Source: an uncultured SAR86 cluster bacterium (GTDB taxonomy: Bacteria > Pseudomonadota > Gammaproteobacteria > Magnimaribacterales > AG-339-G14). From it: a DNA stretch of 53,229 bases. A program made the position numbers and the translations under genes. The stretch's first letter is position 1; every line of letters begins with the position of its first letter. The notes beneath the pieces are model-generated. The model saw only the letters and a program-made list of their open reading frames with translations, had not been told where the DNA came from and did not search any database. Positions 32,194 to 41,904 of this stretch are shown in pieces. The stretch covers positions 1 to 53,229 of the forward strand of contig CACNYO010000005.1 in assembly GCA_902624765.1 (NCBI GenBank), given 5' to 3'.

Positions 32194-33315
32194 TTAACTA
32201 TCAATGTAGCTAATTAAAATATCTTGATATATCTCTTTGAGAACTTCTAAGTGTTCAACTTTAATATGCTCATCTATTTTATGGATTGAGGCATTGATTG
32301 GTCCTAATTCAACCACTTCAGCTCCATGTGGATGCATGAATCTACCGTCAGATGTTCCCCCGCCGGTATCTTCGATTGTATTAATGCCAGTGATTTTTTT
32401 AATAGAATTTCTTACTATATTTCTTAAGAAAGGTTTATCAGTATAAAAAGGTTTTGCATTTAACTCCCATTCTAGCTTGTAATTTTTTATATTTTTTTCG
32501 ATGACTTCAATTACTTTTCTTTTAATGTCATCTGCTGTTATTTCCGGAGAAAATCTAAAATTAAATTCAACCTTCAAGTCTCCTGGAACAACATTTTTAG
32601 CACCTGTACCCGAATTTATATTTGATATCTGAAAGGATGTAGGAGGGAAATTTTTATTTCCTTTATCCCATTTCTTTTCTGAAAGCTCTTTGATGATTCC
32701 ACCAGAAAGCATAATGGGATTTATAACATCGCTCGGGTAGGCAACGTGTCCTTGTTTACCTATTATTATTAGGGATCCAGATAAAGATCCTCTTCTTCCA
32801 ATTCTGACGGTATCTCCAAGCTCATTTTTTGATGAAGGTTCACCAGCCAAGCAATAATCGATTGCATTGTTATTCTGTTTTAGTTCATCTAAGACTTTTT
32901 CAATTGTTCCATCTATAGCATCTCCTTCTTCATTGGATGTAAGCAATATGGATATTTTTTTTCTATTCTTAGTAAGATCAATGTCTTTGAGAGCAAATAA
33001 AAAAGCAGAGATACTGCTTTTCATATCTGCAGCACCCCTTGCCGTAATTACATTTCCTTTAATATCTGCAGCAAATGGATCGCATGACCATGATTCAACT
33101 GGACCAGTAGGTACTACATCAGTATGTCCAAGGAAACAAAAATTATCTCCTGAGCCAATTTCTGCATATAGGTTTTCAACGTTTGAGTAATTAATTCTTT
33201 TTGTCGAGAATCCCATCTTTTTTAACTCTGGTTCGATTAAATCAAAACAACCCATATCTCTAGGAGTAATTGATTGTATTCGTAATAATTTTTGTGTAAA
33301 TTCAATTAAGTTCAT
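32194..33315 (-). CDS. dapE: Succinyl-diaminopimelate desuccinylase
   Basis: DapE hydrolyses N-succinyl-LL-diaminopimelate, a step of lysine and meso-DAP (peptidoglycan) synthesis. The dinuclear zinc site is intact: FLGHTDVVPTGP (H and D), RGAADMKSSISAF, TSNEEGDAIDGT (catalytic and metal Glu pair), and the C-terminal metal His in GPINASIHKIDEHI. RRGSLSG lies in the lid-domain region. The 373 residues match DapE, and GGGTSDGRFMHPHGAEVVELGP separates it from ArgE and other M20 peptidases. It is upstream of aox on the same strand, 87 bases apart. Confidence 0.93.
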   Translation of the reverse strand: MNLIEFTQKLLRIQSITPRDMGCFDLIEPELKKMGFSTKRINYSNVENLYAEIGSGDNFCFLGHTDVVPTGPVESWSCDPFAADIKGNVITARGAADMKSSISAFLFALKDIDLTKNRKKISILLTSNEEGDAIDGTIEKVLDELKQNNNAIDYCLAGEPSSKNELGDTVRIGRRGSLSGSLIIIGKQGHVAYPSDVINPIMLSGGIIKELSEKKWDKGNKNFPPTSFQISNINSGTGAKNVVPGDLKVEFNFRFSPEITADDIKRKVIEVIEKNIKNYKLEWELNAKPFYTDKPFLRNIVRNSIKKITGINTIEDTGGGTSDGRFMHPHGAEVVELGPINASIHKIDEHIKVEHLEVLKEIYQDILISYIDS

Positions 33316-33379
33316 ACAGGCGCATTTTATTGTAAAAAAAATACAATCTAAAATTTTTCTAATATAAAAAGAGGAACAT

Positions 33380-35539
33380 ATGACTGAAAGAGTTAACGAA
33401 GGTAAATTAAGTATCAGTACATCATTGCATGCTTTATTAGAGCAAGAAATTGCTCCTGATCTTAATCTAGATACTGCACAATTTTGGCAAGATTTTCAAA
33501 AAATTGCAGAGAAATATATTCCCATCAATGAAGAGCTGCTTAGGAAAAGAGAAGATTTACAAACAAAAATAGATGAATGGCATTTATCTAATAAGGATTT
33601 TGATTTTGATTCATATAAATCTTTTTTAAGAGAAATAGGATATTTAGTTGAAGAAGGCGCTGACTTTGAAATTTCTACCGCAAATGTGGATGCCGAAATA
33701 GCCCAAATCGCCGGTCCACAATTAGTAGTCCCTGTCATGAACGCTCGATTTTCTTTAAATGCTGCTAATGCCAGGTGGGGCAGTTTGTATGATGCTCTTT
33801 ATGGAACGGACATGATATCTGAAGATGATGGAGCTGATAGAGCAGGTGCTTACAATCCTGTAAGAGGTGACAAAGTTATCGATTTTTCTAAAAACTTTTT
33901 AAACGATCACCTTCCTTTGGCTGAAGGAAAATATCAAGACGTTGTTTCTTTTCAAATATCAAATGGAGACTTAGAAATTTCTTTATCAGATCAATCAAAA
34001 ACCTCTCTAAAAAATGACTCAGCATTTGTTGGTTTTAAAGGCGATGAATCAAATCCCGAAAGCATATTATTGAAAAATAATGATTTACATGTAGAAATCA
34101 AAATTGATAGAAATGACTCAGTTGGTTCCACGGATCCTGCAGGAATTAAAGACGTTTTTCTAGAATCTGCTGTAACCACCATTCAGGATCTAGAAGATTC
34201 TGTTGCTGCTGTGAATGGTGAAGATAAAACTGATGTTTATAAAAATTGGCTTGGTCTAATGAAAGGAACCCTAGCAGAAACTTTCGAAAAGGGCGGGTCA
34301 ACTCTTACAAGAAGTCTAAATGAAGATTTATCCTTTTTATCTCCAGATGGAAAACCCATGACGATTGCAGCTAGAAGTCTAATGCTTGTCAGAAACGTTG
34401 GTCATTTGATGACTAATCCAGCGGTTTTACTTGACGGTAAAGAAATACCCGAAGGAATAATCGATGCAATGTTCACAATCGCGATAGGTAAGCATGATTT
34501 AGATCAAACGGGATCTGTCCAGAATTCTAAAACAGGCAGTATATATATCGTAAAACCTAAGATGCACGGCCCTGAGGAGGTTCAGTTTACTTGCGATCTA
34601 TTTTCCGATGTTGAAAGCGCTCTTGGTTTAGAAAAAAATACCGTGAAGATCGGGATAATGGATGAGGAGAGACGGACAACGGTAAATTTAAAAGAATGCA
34701 TCAGAGTTGCAAAAGAAAGAGTTATTTTTATCAACACTGGATTTTTAGATAGAACCGGCGACGAGATTCACACAAGCATGGAAGCTGGCCCAATGATAAG
34801 AAAGGCAGAAATGAAACAGCAACCTTGGATCTTATCTTACGAGGATTGGAATGTAGACAATGGTTTATCTTCAGGCTTTAAGGGAAAAGCTCAAATTGGA
34901 AAAGGTATGTGGCCCATGCCCGATATGATGTTAGATATGTTTAATACTAAAACCATGCATCCAAAAGCAGGAGCAAATTGTGCTTGGGTGCCTTCACCTA
35001 CTGCAGCAACCTTGCATGCAATGCATTATCATCAAATAAGTGTCTCATCTGAACAATCAGATTTATTAAAAAGAGAGAGGGCAAGCCTTGATGATATTTT
35101 AACAATTCCTTTATTGGAGGATGCAGGGTCGCTTTCAGCCGAAGAAATACAGGCAGAATTAGATAATAATGCTCAAGGAATATTAGGCTACGTTGTCAGA
35201 TGGATTGATCAAGGAATTGGATGCTCTAAAGTTCCTGATATAAACAATATAGGCTTAATGGAGGATAGAGCAACTTGCAGAATATCCAGTCAACATATGG
35301 CAAATTGGCTTCATCACGGACTTTGTTCAGAAGAACAAGTCATAGAGACCATGAAAAAAATGGCCTTGGTGGTCGATGAACAAAATGCTGGTGATCCAGA
35401 ATATGTAAACATGGCGCCTAGTTTCGATGGCGTAGCATTTAAGGCTGCATGCGACCTTGTTATTAAGGGAAGAGTCCAGCCTAGTGGTTACACAGAACCT
35501 ATTCTCCATGAAAAAAGACAAGAGTTTTTAGGCGGCTAA
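33380..35539 (+). CDS. glcB: Malate synthase G
   Basis: Malate synthase G condenses glyoxylate and acetyl-CoA to malate. The 719 residues are full length for the monomeric G isoform and much longer than isoform A. Diagnostic stretches are [20 protein letters not shown] near residue 113, [20 protein letters not shown] around the Mg-binding Glu/Arg region, and [20 protein letters not shown]. An AGAGGA ribosome-binding site precedes the ATG. Isocitrate lyase is not in the window. The TAA overlaps the ATG of the next gene (TAATG), so it is coupled to an amidohydrolase. Confidence 0.97.
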   Translation: MTERVNEGKLSISTSLHALLEQEIAPDLNLDTAQFWQDFQKIAEKYIPINEELLRKREDLQTKIDEWHLSNKDFDFDSYKSFLREIGYLVEEGADFEISTANVDAEIAQIAGPQLVVPVMNARFSLNAANARWGSLYDALYGTDMISEDDGADRAGAYNPVRGDKVIDFSKNFLNDHLPLAEGKYQDVVSFQISNGDLEISLSDQSKTSLKNDSAFVGFKGDESNPESILLKNNDLHVEIKIDRNDSVGSTDPAGIKDVFLESAVTTIQDLEDSVAAVNGEDKTDVYKNWLGLMKGTLAETFEKGGSTLTRSLNEDLSFLSPDGKPMTIAARSLMLVRNVGHLMTNPAVLLDGKEIPEGIIDAMFTIAIGKHDLDQTGSVQNSKTGSIYIVKPKMHGPEEVQFTCDLFSDVESALGLEKNTVKIGIMDEERRTTVNLKECIRVAKERVIFINTGFLDRTGDEIHTSMEAGPMIRKAEMKQQPWILSYEDWNVDNGLSSGFKGKAQIGKGMWPMPDMMLDMFNTKTMHPKAGANCAWVPSPTAATLHAMHYHQISVSSEQSDLLKRERASLDDILTIPLLEDAGSLSAEEIQAELDNNAQGILGYVVRWIDQGIGCSKVPDINNIGLMEDRATCRISSQHMANWLHHGLCSEEQVIETMKKMALVVDEQNAGDPEYVNMAPSFDGVAFKAACDLVIKGRVQPSGYTEPILHEKRQEFLGG

Positions 35540-36543
35540 TGAGTAATCCGCTTGATCGCCATTTAGAATGGCTGAATCAACATACGGAAGAGATTATTGA
35601 TGCTGAAAGGCCAATAATAGATCCTCATCATCATTTATGGCCTGGAGAATCACAATATTTATTGGAAGATCTTTGGGATGATACTTCATCGGGACACAAT
35701 ATAAAGCACACGGTATTCATAGAGTGCACTCAAGAATTTCTTACCTCTGGACCCGACCATCTAAAACCTGTTGGAGAAACAATTTTTGTAAAAAAAATTG
35801 CTGATGAGGCAAAAAAAGAACCATCAAAATCACAAATATCAGGAATAGTTTCTCACGCTGATATGACTTTAGGAGAGGGTATTAATGAAGTTTTAGATTT
35901 ACATTTTCAATATGGAGAATCTTTATTCAAAGGTATTCGTCATGCTGGCGGCTGGGATCCGCATGAAAACATGAGAAATTCTCATCACAGTCCACCAAAA
36001 GATATGTATTTGAGCGATGTTTTCAATCAATCTCTAAAGATTCTTGAAGAAAAAGATCTAGTTTTTGAGGCGTGGCAATATCATCATCAGATTAATCAGG
36101 TTGCAGAAATTGCAGATAGAAATGAGGAACTCACAATCATTCTCAATCATTTTAGCGGGCCGATAGGAATAGGGCCTTACGAGGGTAAGGAAAATGAAAT
36201 TTTTAAAGTTTGGCGAAAAGATATAAAAGAGCTATCTAAAAGACCAAATGTATTAGCTAAGCTTGGCGGACTTGCCATGCCAGTAAATGGCTTTAAATTT
36301 CATGAGCAAGAAACGCCAGCAACTTCAGACCAAATGGTAGAAAAGCAAAAACGTTATTACTTAGAATGTATAGAATCTTTTGAGCCATCTAGGTGTATGT
36401 TTGAAAGTAATTTTCCAGTTGATAAGCAATCTATTTCGTATCATGTCTTATGGAATTTTTTTAAGAAAATCTCAGAAAATTTTAGCGAAGATGAAAAAAA
36501 CAGTATGTTTTACGATTGCGCTAAAAAAGCTTACTCAATCTGA
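35539..36543 (+). CDS. Amidohydrolase-2 family metal-dependent hydrolase
   Basis: A 334-residue TIM-barrel hydrolase of the COG3618/Amidohydro_2 type, which includes lactonases such as 2-pyrone-4,6-dicarboxylate lactonase and L-fucono-lactonase. The metal-binding HxH is in RPIIDPHHHLWPGESQYLL, with further active-site candidates in FKGIRHAGGWDP, ILNHFSGPIG, and MFESNFPVDKQS near the C-terminus. It is translationally coupled to malate synthase G and ends three bases from the convergent acyl-CoA dehydrogenase. It may feed acetyl-CoA or glyoxylate to GlcB by opening a lactone; the substrate is unknown. Confidence 0.85.
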   Translation: MSNPLDRHLEWLNQHTEEIIDAERPIIDPHHHLWPGESQYLLEDLWDDTSSGHNIKHTVFIECTQEFLTSGPDHLKPVGETIFVKKIADEAKKEPSKSQISGIVSHADMTLGEGINEVLDLHFQYGESLFKGIRHAGGWDPHENMRNSHHSPPKDMYLSDVFNQSLKILEEKDLVFEAWQYHHQINQVAEIADRNEELTIILNHFSGPIGIGPYEGKENEIFKVWRKDIKELSKRPNVLAKLGGLAMPVNGFKFHEQETPATSDQMVEKQKRYYLECIESFEPSRCMFESNFPVDKQSISYHVLWNFFKKISENFSEDEKNSMFYDCAKKAYSI

Positions 36544-36546
36544 TGT

Positions 36547-37641
36547 TTACTGATTAAAGCCCTGCAATTCTGCAGCTTCCTCTCTAACTAGTTCTGGACC
36601 ACCAAGAATTTGTCTATTTAATCCAATTCTTTTAAACCAGTAATGTAATCCTAAGAGATCTGTAAATCCCATACCTCCATGTACTTCTGTTGCTTTTTTA
36701 GAAACCATTTTTGCAACCTCAGCAATATGTGATTTTGCTTGGCAAGCTTGTAGGCGAGCCTCGTCAGGATCATGATCAAAAGAATGAGCAGCTTGCCATA
36801 GCATTGCGTAGCAAGGCTCTAAATCAGCAGCCATCTCAGCACACATATGCTTTACGGCTTGAAATGATCCTATTACACGATTGAATTGCTTTCTTTCTTT
36901 TGCATATGAAACTGCTTTCTCAATCATTGTCTCAGAAGCACCTAGTGAGTCTGCCGAGAGAATAATTCTTCCCGCATCTATAACCTTCTGGATAACAAAA
37001 GGATTATTTTCTGTTTCTTGAAGCACCTCAGCTTTTACATTTTTAAGATTAAGTTCCAAATACAATCTAGTTTTATCCACCGTGGTTAGCTGAATGATTT
37101 CAAGACCTTTTTCATTTCTATCAACGATAAACATGGTTCCACCCTTATCCGATAAAATAAAGAAATCTGCATCGTCTCCATCTATCACAAAAAGGGCTTT
37201 ACCCGAGGCCTTGCCTTTATTTAGTTCAATGCCAGAATCTTCCCTTGAAGCAACGTACTCACTAAGACCAACACCAAACTTAATTTCATTTGATGCAATT
37301 TTTGGTAGGTATTTATCTTTCTGATCATCATTACCACCAAGACTTAATGCAATAGGAGCCATAACATAAGATCCAGCAAAGGATATTGGTCCCACTCCGG
37401 TCCCTAATCCTTGAGCAATGGACACTGCAGATAATAAATCTCCTCCTAAGCCACCATAATTTTCAGGAATTAATAAGCTACTTAATCCAAGATTCATCAA
37501 ACCAGATTTAATATCCTCATGAAGTTTTTGATCATCTCCGTTGGCTATTTTTCGGATCTCATCAACGGTTACGTTATCTGATAAAAATTTTTTTACGTAG
37601 TCTTGAAACTGATTTTGCTCTTCAGATAGTCCGAAATACAT
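36547..37641 (-). CDS. Acyl-CoA dehydrogenase, smaller subunit of a pair
   Basis: A flavin-dependent acyl-CoA dehydrogenase of 364 residues with the three-domain fold: YFGLSEEQNQFQDYVKKFLS, LLIPENYGGLGGDLLSAVSI, and the C-terminal YAKERKQFNRVIGSFQAVKH with EVHGGMGFTDLLGLHYWFKR. The position that holds the catalytic Glu in medium-chain enzymes reads ILGGPEL, not YEGT. The middle beta domain is short and divergent. It overlaps the second dehydrogenase gene by one base; adjacent paired genes of unequal subunits are typical of heteromeric alpha2beta2 acyl-CoA dehydrogenases for bulky substrates such as sterol side chains. The substrate is inferred only by that analogy. Confidence 0.88.
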   Translation of the reverse strand: MYFGLSEEQNQFQDYVKKFLSDNVTVDEIRKIANGDDQKLHEDIKSGLMNLGLSSLLIPENYGGLGGDLLSAVSIAQGLGTGVGPISFAGSYVMAPIALSLGGNDDQKDKYLPKIASNEIKFGVGLSEYVASREDSGIELNKGKASGKALFVIDGDDADFFILSDKGGTMFIVDRNEKGLEIIQLTTVDKTRLYLELNLKNVKAEVLQETENNPFVIQKVIDAGRIILSADSLGASETMIEKAVSYAKERKQFNRVIGSFQAVKHMCAEMAADLEPCYAMLWQAAHSFDHDPDEARLQACQAKSHIAEVAKMVSKKATEVHGGMGFTDLLGLHYWFKRIGLNRQILGGPELVREEAAELQGFNQ

Positions 37642-38834
37642 TATGAAGCCTCTTGTACTTTTGGTTCTTTAGGCATTCCAAGCCCTCTTTCAGAAATAAT
37701 ATTTTTCTGTATTTGATTAGTACCTCCTCCGATTATCAACCCAAGGAAATACATGTAATGAAATTGAAATGATCCGTTTTCTTTTAATCTTGGTGTCTCT
37801 TCATATAAGGTTCCTATTTCACCCAGTACATCAATCGCCAAAGCCTCCATTTCATGTCTAAGTTCTGTCCCGACTAGTTTTTGAATCATGCCGCCTAATT
37901 TAACATTCTGACCAGGGTTAATTTTTGAAGATAGCAACCTCAAGGAGTGAGCTTGATTAGCCATAACTTTACCCTGAACTTGCATAAGACGATCTCTATA
38001 CGATGGAATATCTATCAACCTTCTTCCATCGATAGTCTCTTCTTTCATCATATTGATAAGGGTATTAAGTCTATTCATCGTTGCATTAGGATCCGCTAAA
38101 GATCCTCTCTCATGTCCTAGAACAGAATTCGCTACCGACCAGCCATCTCCTCTTTTACCCACAATATTTCCCTCAGGTACCGTAACATCAGTAAAGAAAA
38201 CCTCATTAAATCCAGCATTTAGAGTCATATCTACTAACGGTCTAATCTCAATACCTGGAGTATCCATAGGAATTAATATAAAGCTTATCCCAGAGTGTTT
38301 TGGAGCTTGCGGTTCAGTTCTAACTAAGCAAAACATCATTTGTGAGTATTGTGCTGTACTTGTCCAAATTTTTTGTCCATTTATGACCCAATTGCCGTCT
38401 TTAAGCTCACCTTTAGTCTGTAAGCTTGCCAAATCTGAACCGGCATTAGGTTCAGAATATCCCTGACACCAAATCATTTCTCCGTGCAATGTAGGTTGGA
38501 TGTACTCTTGTTTTTGTTCCTCAGTTCCCCATTCCAACAGGGTAGGTACCAGCATATCGATTCCTTGACCACCCATACCTCCAGGAATTTTTGCTTTAGA
38601 AAATTCTGTAGCAATGATTCTACTTTTAATAATGTCTGTTTCGCCTCCAAAGCCACCATACTCTTTAGGAATTGCTCTTGCTATGAAGCCTTTCTCAATA
38701 AGTATCTTCTGCCATTCAGATCTAGAGATATTTTTACTTGATGTATTTTCAAAAGAGATACCCTCGTACTCCTTACAAAAATCTATAACTTCGGTTCTAA
38801 AATCTTCGTATTCTGGACCATATTCAAGATTCAT
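37641..38834 (-). CDS. Acyl-CoA dehydrogenase, larger subunit of a pair
   Basis: A 397-residue acyl-CoA dehydrogenase with family signatures AIPKEYGGFGGE, WCQGYSEPNAGSDLASLQT (FAD/substrate loop), GQKIWTSTAQYSQMMFCLVR and the C-terminal GGGTNQIQKNIISERGLG. The E376-equivalent is Gly (IGGGTNQIQ). The Glu in VLGHERGSLAD may instead act as base, as in long-chain and isovaleryl-type enzymes; this is inference. It is first in the two-gene operon. The 90-base upstream gap shared with purU holds the palindrome TCTAATTAGA (38863-38872). Confidence 0.9.
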   Translation of the reverse strand: MNLEYGPEYEDFRTEVIDFCKEYEGISFENTSSKNISRSEWQKILIEKGFIARAIPKEYGGFGGETDIIKSRIIATEFSKAKIPGGMGGQGIDMLVPTLLEWGTEEQKQEYIQPTLHGEMIWCQGYSEPNAGSDLASLQTKGELKDGNWVINGQKIWTSTAQYSQMMFCLVRTEPQAPKHSGISFILIPMDTPGIEIRPLVDMTLNAGFNEVFFTDVTVPEGNIVGKRGDGWSVANSVLGHERGSLADPNATMNRLNTLINMMKEETIDGRRLIDIPSYRDRLMQVQGKVMANQAHSLRLLSSKINPGQNVKLGGMIQKLVGTELRHEMEALAIDVLGEIGTLYEETPRLKENGSFQFHYMYFLGLIIGGGTNQIQKNIISERGLGMPKEPKVQEAS

Positions 38835-38924
38835 ATAAAACTCCTTTTTTTTTAATTATTATTCTAATTAGATTTAGTCTTTATTTGTATTATTTTTGCT
38901 TTATATTATGCGGCTGCAAAAGTT

Positions 38925-39782
38925 ATGAAAAACACAACATATATATTAAGAATCAAATGTCCCGATGCTTACGGCATTGTTGCCAAAGTTTCGACATCTT
39001 TAAATAATATGGATATTTTCATTATGGACTCTTCTTTTTTCAGTGATCCTTCAACGAAAAGCTATTTCATGAGATTAAAAATATTCTCAAGTAAAGGAGA
39101 GATTGAATTCTCTAATTTTTCAAATGCTTTTAATGAAGCCTGTAGCGATCTAAAGATGGAGTGGACTTTAGAAAATGAGACCTCATCACCCAATACATTA
39201 ATCTTTGTTTCTAAATATGGGCACTGTCTACAAGACTTACTTTACAAAAATAGCATTGATTCTTTGAAAATGAATGTATGCGGGATCGTTTCAAACCATG
39301 AAAATTTAAAAACCATTGCAGATAATTATTCAATTCCTTTCTTTTATATTAAAAATAATTCAGAAATAAGAGAAAAAGCTGAAGATGAAATTGAAGGATT
39401 AATTAATGATAATAATATCGAGTTAATGATTTTGGCAAGATATATGCAAATTTTTTCATCTGACTTCTGTTTAAAATATTCAGGTAAAGTTATTAATATT
39501 CACCACTCTTTTTTACCTAGTTTTAAGGGAGCAAAACCTTATAAACAGGCATATGAAAAAGGAGTGAAAATAATGGGCGCTACGGCCCATTACATTACTG
39601 AAGAATTAGATGCTGGACCTATTATTGAGCAAACTGTTGAGAGAGTTGATCATTCGCAGAGTCCAGAAGAACTTGAGCTCATCGGCCAGGATATTGAATC
39701 AATTACTCTAACAAGAGCAGTAAAAAAGCATTTGGAAGGGAAGGTTTTTATCAACGACAAAAAAACTGTTGTCTTTGATTAG
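38925..39782 (+). CDS. purU: Formyltetrahydrofolate deformylase
   Basis: PurU hydrolyses 10-formyl-THF to formate and THF, balancing one-carbon pools. The N-terminal ACT domain (YILRIKCPDAYGIVAKVSTS) is followed by a formyltransferase-fold catalytic domain. This contains LMILARYMQIFSSDF, INIHHSFLPSFKGAKPYKQA with the catalytic His, MGATAHYITEELDAGPII with the second His, and VDHSQSPEEL. The 285-residue length is typical and separates it from purN, which lacks the ACT domain. It runs divergently from the acyl-CoA dehydrogenases and overlaps the convergent PLP gene by four bases. Confidence 0.95.
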   Translation: MKNTTYILRIKCPDAYGIVAKVSTSLNNMDIFIMDSSFFSDPSTKSYFMRLKIFSSKGEIEFSNFSNAFNEACSDLKMEWTLENETSSPNTLIFVSKYGHCLQDLLYKNSIDSLKMNVCGIVSNHENLKTIADNYSIPFFYIKNNSEIREKAEDEIEGLINDNNIELMILARYMQIFSSDFCLKYSGKVINIHHSFLPSFKGAKPYKQAYEKGVKIMGATAHYITEELDAGPIIEQTVERVDHSQSPEELELIGQDIESITLTRAVKKHLEGKVFINDKKTVVFD

Positions 39783-40939
39783 TTTAAAGCTTTATCTAAA
39801 TCGTTTATTAAATCATCTGCTGATTCAATTCCAACCGACAATCTAACAAGTCCATCAGTAATGCCAATCTGGTCTCTGACTTCTTTTGATATGGATGCAT
39901 GAGTCATCAAAGCAGGATGTTCAATTAAACTCTCTACTCCACCCAGGCTTTCAGCGAGGGTAAAAAGCGATGTCTTTTCTAAAAATGTTTTAGAAGCCTT
40001 AAGTCCATCTTTTATCTCTACAGAAATCATTCCTCCAAAAAAATCCATCTGTTTTTTAGCAACAGAATGCTGAGGATGGCTTTCTAAGCCTGGATAAATA
40101 ACATTTGAGATTTTAGGATGAGATTCTAAAAAATCAGCAATTTTTTCAGCATTTGAAGAATGTCTTTCCATTCTAAGAGCGAGAGTTTTAAGGCTCCTTA
40201 ACGCAAGGTAACTATCAAAAGGGCTGCTTATGGGTCCTAAGGAGTTGTGTATGTTCGAAAGTCTTTTGGAATTATCTGACTCAGCATCTTTCATTACTAA
40301 AACACCCATGATGACATCTGAATGGCCGCATAAGTATTTTGTTGCCGAATGGATTACATAATCGAAACCTTTGGTAAGAGGTCTTTGAATGTAGGGCGAG
40401 CAAAACGTATTGTCTGCTACGGTAATGATATTTTTAGATCTTGCAAAATCAGCTAATTTTTCGAGATCAATAATTTTTAATAGGGGATTAGTAGGCGTCT
40501 CCGCAAACAGCATTTTTGTATTAGGCTTAATGGAGGCTTCAATGTTTTCCTCTTTGGACATATCAACATATGAAATCTCAATGCCTTGAGATATGCTTTT
40601 AATTTCATTGAAGAGTCTTACGGTTCCTCCGTAGAGATCATCCATTGCAATGATATGATCACCAGGTTGCAATAACTCTACACACGCTGAAATTGCAGCA
40701 ACACCCGAAGAAAAAGCATGTGCCTTCTCGCCTTCCTCTAAACTAGCTACACAAACCTCAAAAGCATGTCGGGTTGGATTGGATGTTCGAGAGTAATCAT
40801 ATCCTTTGTGTTCTCCTGGACTTTCCTGAGCATAAGTGGAAGTTGTATATATTGGTGGAATTACTGCGCCTGTTACTGGATCAGGATCCTGACCAACATG
40901 AATAGCCTTTGTCTCAAAATCTAAATCTTTATTTTTCAT
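39779..40939 (-). CDS. Cystathionine gamma-lyase/gamma-synthase (Cys/Met metabolism PLP enzyme)
   Basis: A fold-type I PLP enzyme of 386 residues. The PLP lysine is in FDYVIHSATKYLCGHSDVIM. Other signatures are YDYSRTSNPTRHAFE, AFSSGVAAISACVELL and MDDLYGGTVRLFNE, with TLAESLGGVESLIEHPALMTH near the C-terminus. Sequence alone does not separate gamma-synthase from gamma-lyase. The cystathionine beta-synthase-like gene immediately upstream, overlapping by one base (TAATG), favours gamma-lyase, completing a route from homocysteine to cysteine. Confidence 0.88.
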   Translation of the reverse strand: MKNKDLDFETKAIHVGQDPDPVTGAVIPPIYTTSTYAQESPGEHKGYDYSRTSNPTRHAFEVCVASLEEGEKAHAFSSGVAAISACVELLQPGDHIIAMDDLYGGTVRLFNEIKSISQGIEISYVDMSKEENIEASIKPNTKMLFAETPTNPLLKIIDLEKLADFARSKNIITVADNTFCSPYIQRPLTKGFDYVIHSATKYLCGHSDVIMGVLVMKDAESDNSKRLSNIHNSLGPISSPFDSYLALRSLKTLALRMERHSSNAEKIADFLESHPKISNVIYPGLESHPQHSVAKKQMDFFGGMISVEIKDGLKASKTFLEKTSLFTLAESLGGVESLIEHPALMTHASISKEVRDQIGITDGLVRLSVGIESADDLINDLDKALN

Positions 40940-41904
40940 TATAAATTCTCACTTAACCAAGCATTATTAAAAGCCTTAGATAAATATTTATTTCCAGTGT
41001 CACAAATCAAAGAAACTACAGTTTTGTGACTTTTCTGTCTCTTGCAGTAATCCACCGCAGCTTTAACTAGAGTCCCGCAAGAAGAGCCGGCTAGTATACC
41101 TTCCTTTTTTAAAAGAAGATTAACCATTTCAAAAGCTTCTTTGTCTGAAACATAGATCCCTTCATCAATTACACTTAAATCTAGGTTATCTGGAATGTAA
41201 TCCTCACCAATTCCTTCAACTAGCCACTGTCCTCCAGAATATTCAAAAGTTCCATGATTTACAGCATCTGCAACAACAGAACCTTCTGGATCAGCAACAA
41301 TAATATCTATCTCTGGATTCTGACTTTTTAAGTATCTTCCTATGCCGGAGATGGTTCCACCCGTACCAACGCCAGCAACAAATGCATCTACTTTTTGATT
41401 TGTTTGATCCCATATTTCTGGTCCTGTTGTTGTTTCGTGTATGTATGGATTGGCAGGATTAGAGAATTGATTTGCAAAAAAAGAATTTGGCGTATCCTCA
41501 ACTAATTTTGCTGCAACCTCAGTGTAATACTCTGGATCTCCTTTTTGAACATCTGAGCGAGTTAGAATGATCTCAATTCCCATTGCTCTTAAATGAGCCA
41601 ATTTTTCTTCACTCATCTTATCTGGGATAACTAAAATCAATTTATATCCCTTCAAAATTGCAGGAAGAGCCAATCCCAAGCCTGTATTTCCTGCAGTGCA
41701 TTCAATAATTGTCCCTCCGGGTTTTAAAAAACCGTTTTCTTCAGCGGATTCTATTATGCTTTTTCCGACTCTATCTTTAATAGAACCACCAGGATTTAGA
41801 TTTTCCAATTTCAATAAAAGGTCACATTTTCCAGTATCAATATTATTGACCTTAACCATAGGAGTGTTTCCTATGCTTTCTAATATGTCATTGTGTAGAT
41901 TCAT
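40939..41904 (-). CDS. Cystathionine beta-synthase / cysteine synthase family protein
   Basis: A fold-type II PLP enzyme of 321 residues. PLP-Lys is K43 in NPGGSIKDRVG, the substrate loop is ECTAGNTGLGLAL, the phosphate-binding loop is GVGTGGTISGIGRY, and SSCG near the C-terminus caps PLP. PDKMSEEKLAHLRAMGIEII resembles the catalytic core of cystathionine beta-synthase more than CysK/CysM. There is no C-terminal CBS-domain pair and no N-terminal haem motif. Co-translation with the cystathionine lyase-like gene supports reverse transsulfuration, but O-acetylserine sulfhydrylase remains possible. Confidence 0.88.
   Translation of the reverse strand: MNLHNDILESIGNTPMVKVNNIDTGKCDLLLKLENLNPGGSIKDRVGKSIIESAEENGFLKPGGTIIECTAGNTGLGLALPAILKGYKLILVIPDKMSEEKLAHLRAMGIEIILTRSDVQKGDPEYYTEVAAKLVEDTPNSFFANQFSNPANPYIHETTTGPEIWDQTNQKVDAFVAGVGTGGTISGIGRYLKSQNPEIDIIVADPEGSVVADAVNHGTFEYSGGQWLVEGIGEDYIPDNLDLSVIDEGIYVSDKEAFEMVNLLLKKEGILAGSSCGTLVKAAVDYCKRQKSHKTVVSLICDTGNKYLSKAFNNAWLSENL

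Noticed and set aside
32867-33190. 107-residue plus-strand ORF inside dapE
   Set aside because: Antisense shadow of dapE, which carries the full metal-binding motif set.
38053-38466. 137-residue plus-strand ORF antisense to the larger acyl-CoA dehydrogenase
   Set aside because: It is a shadow of a well-supported gene, has no recognisable domain and no ribosome-binding site; the opposite strand has full family motifs.
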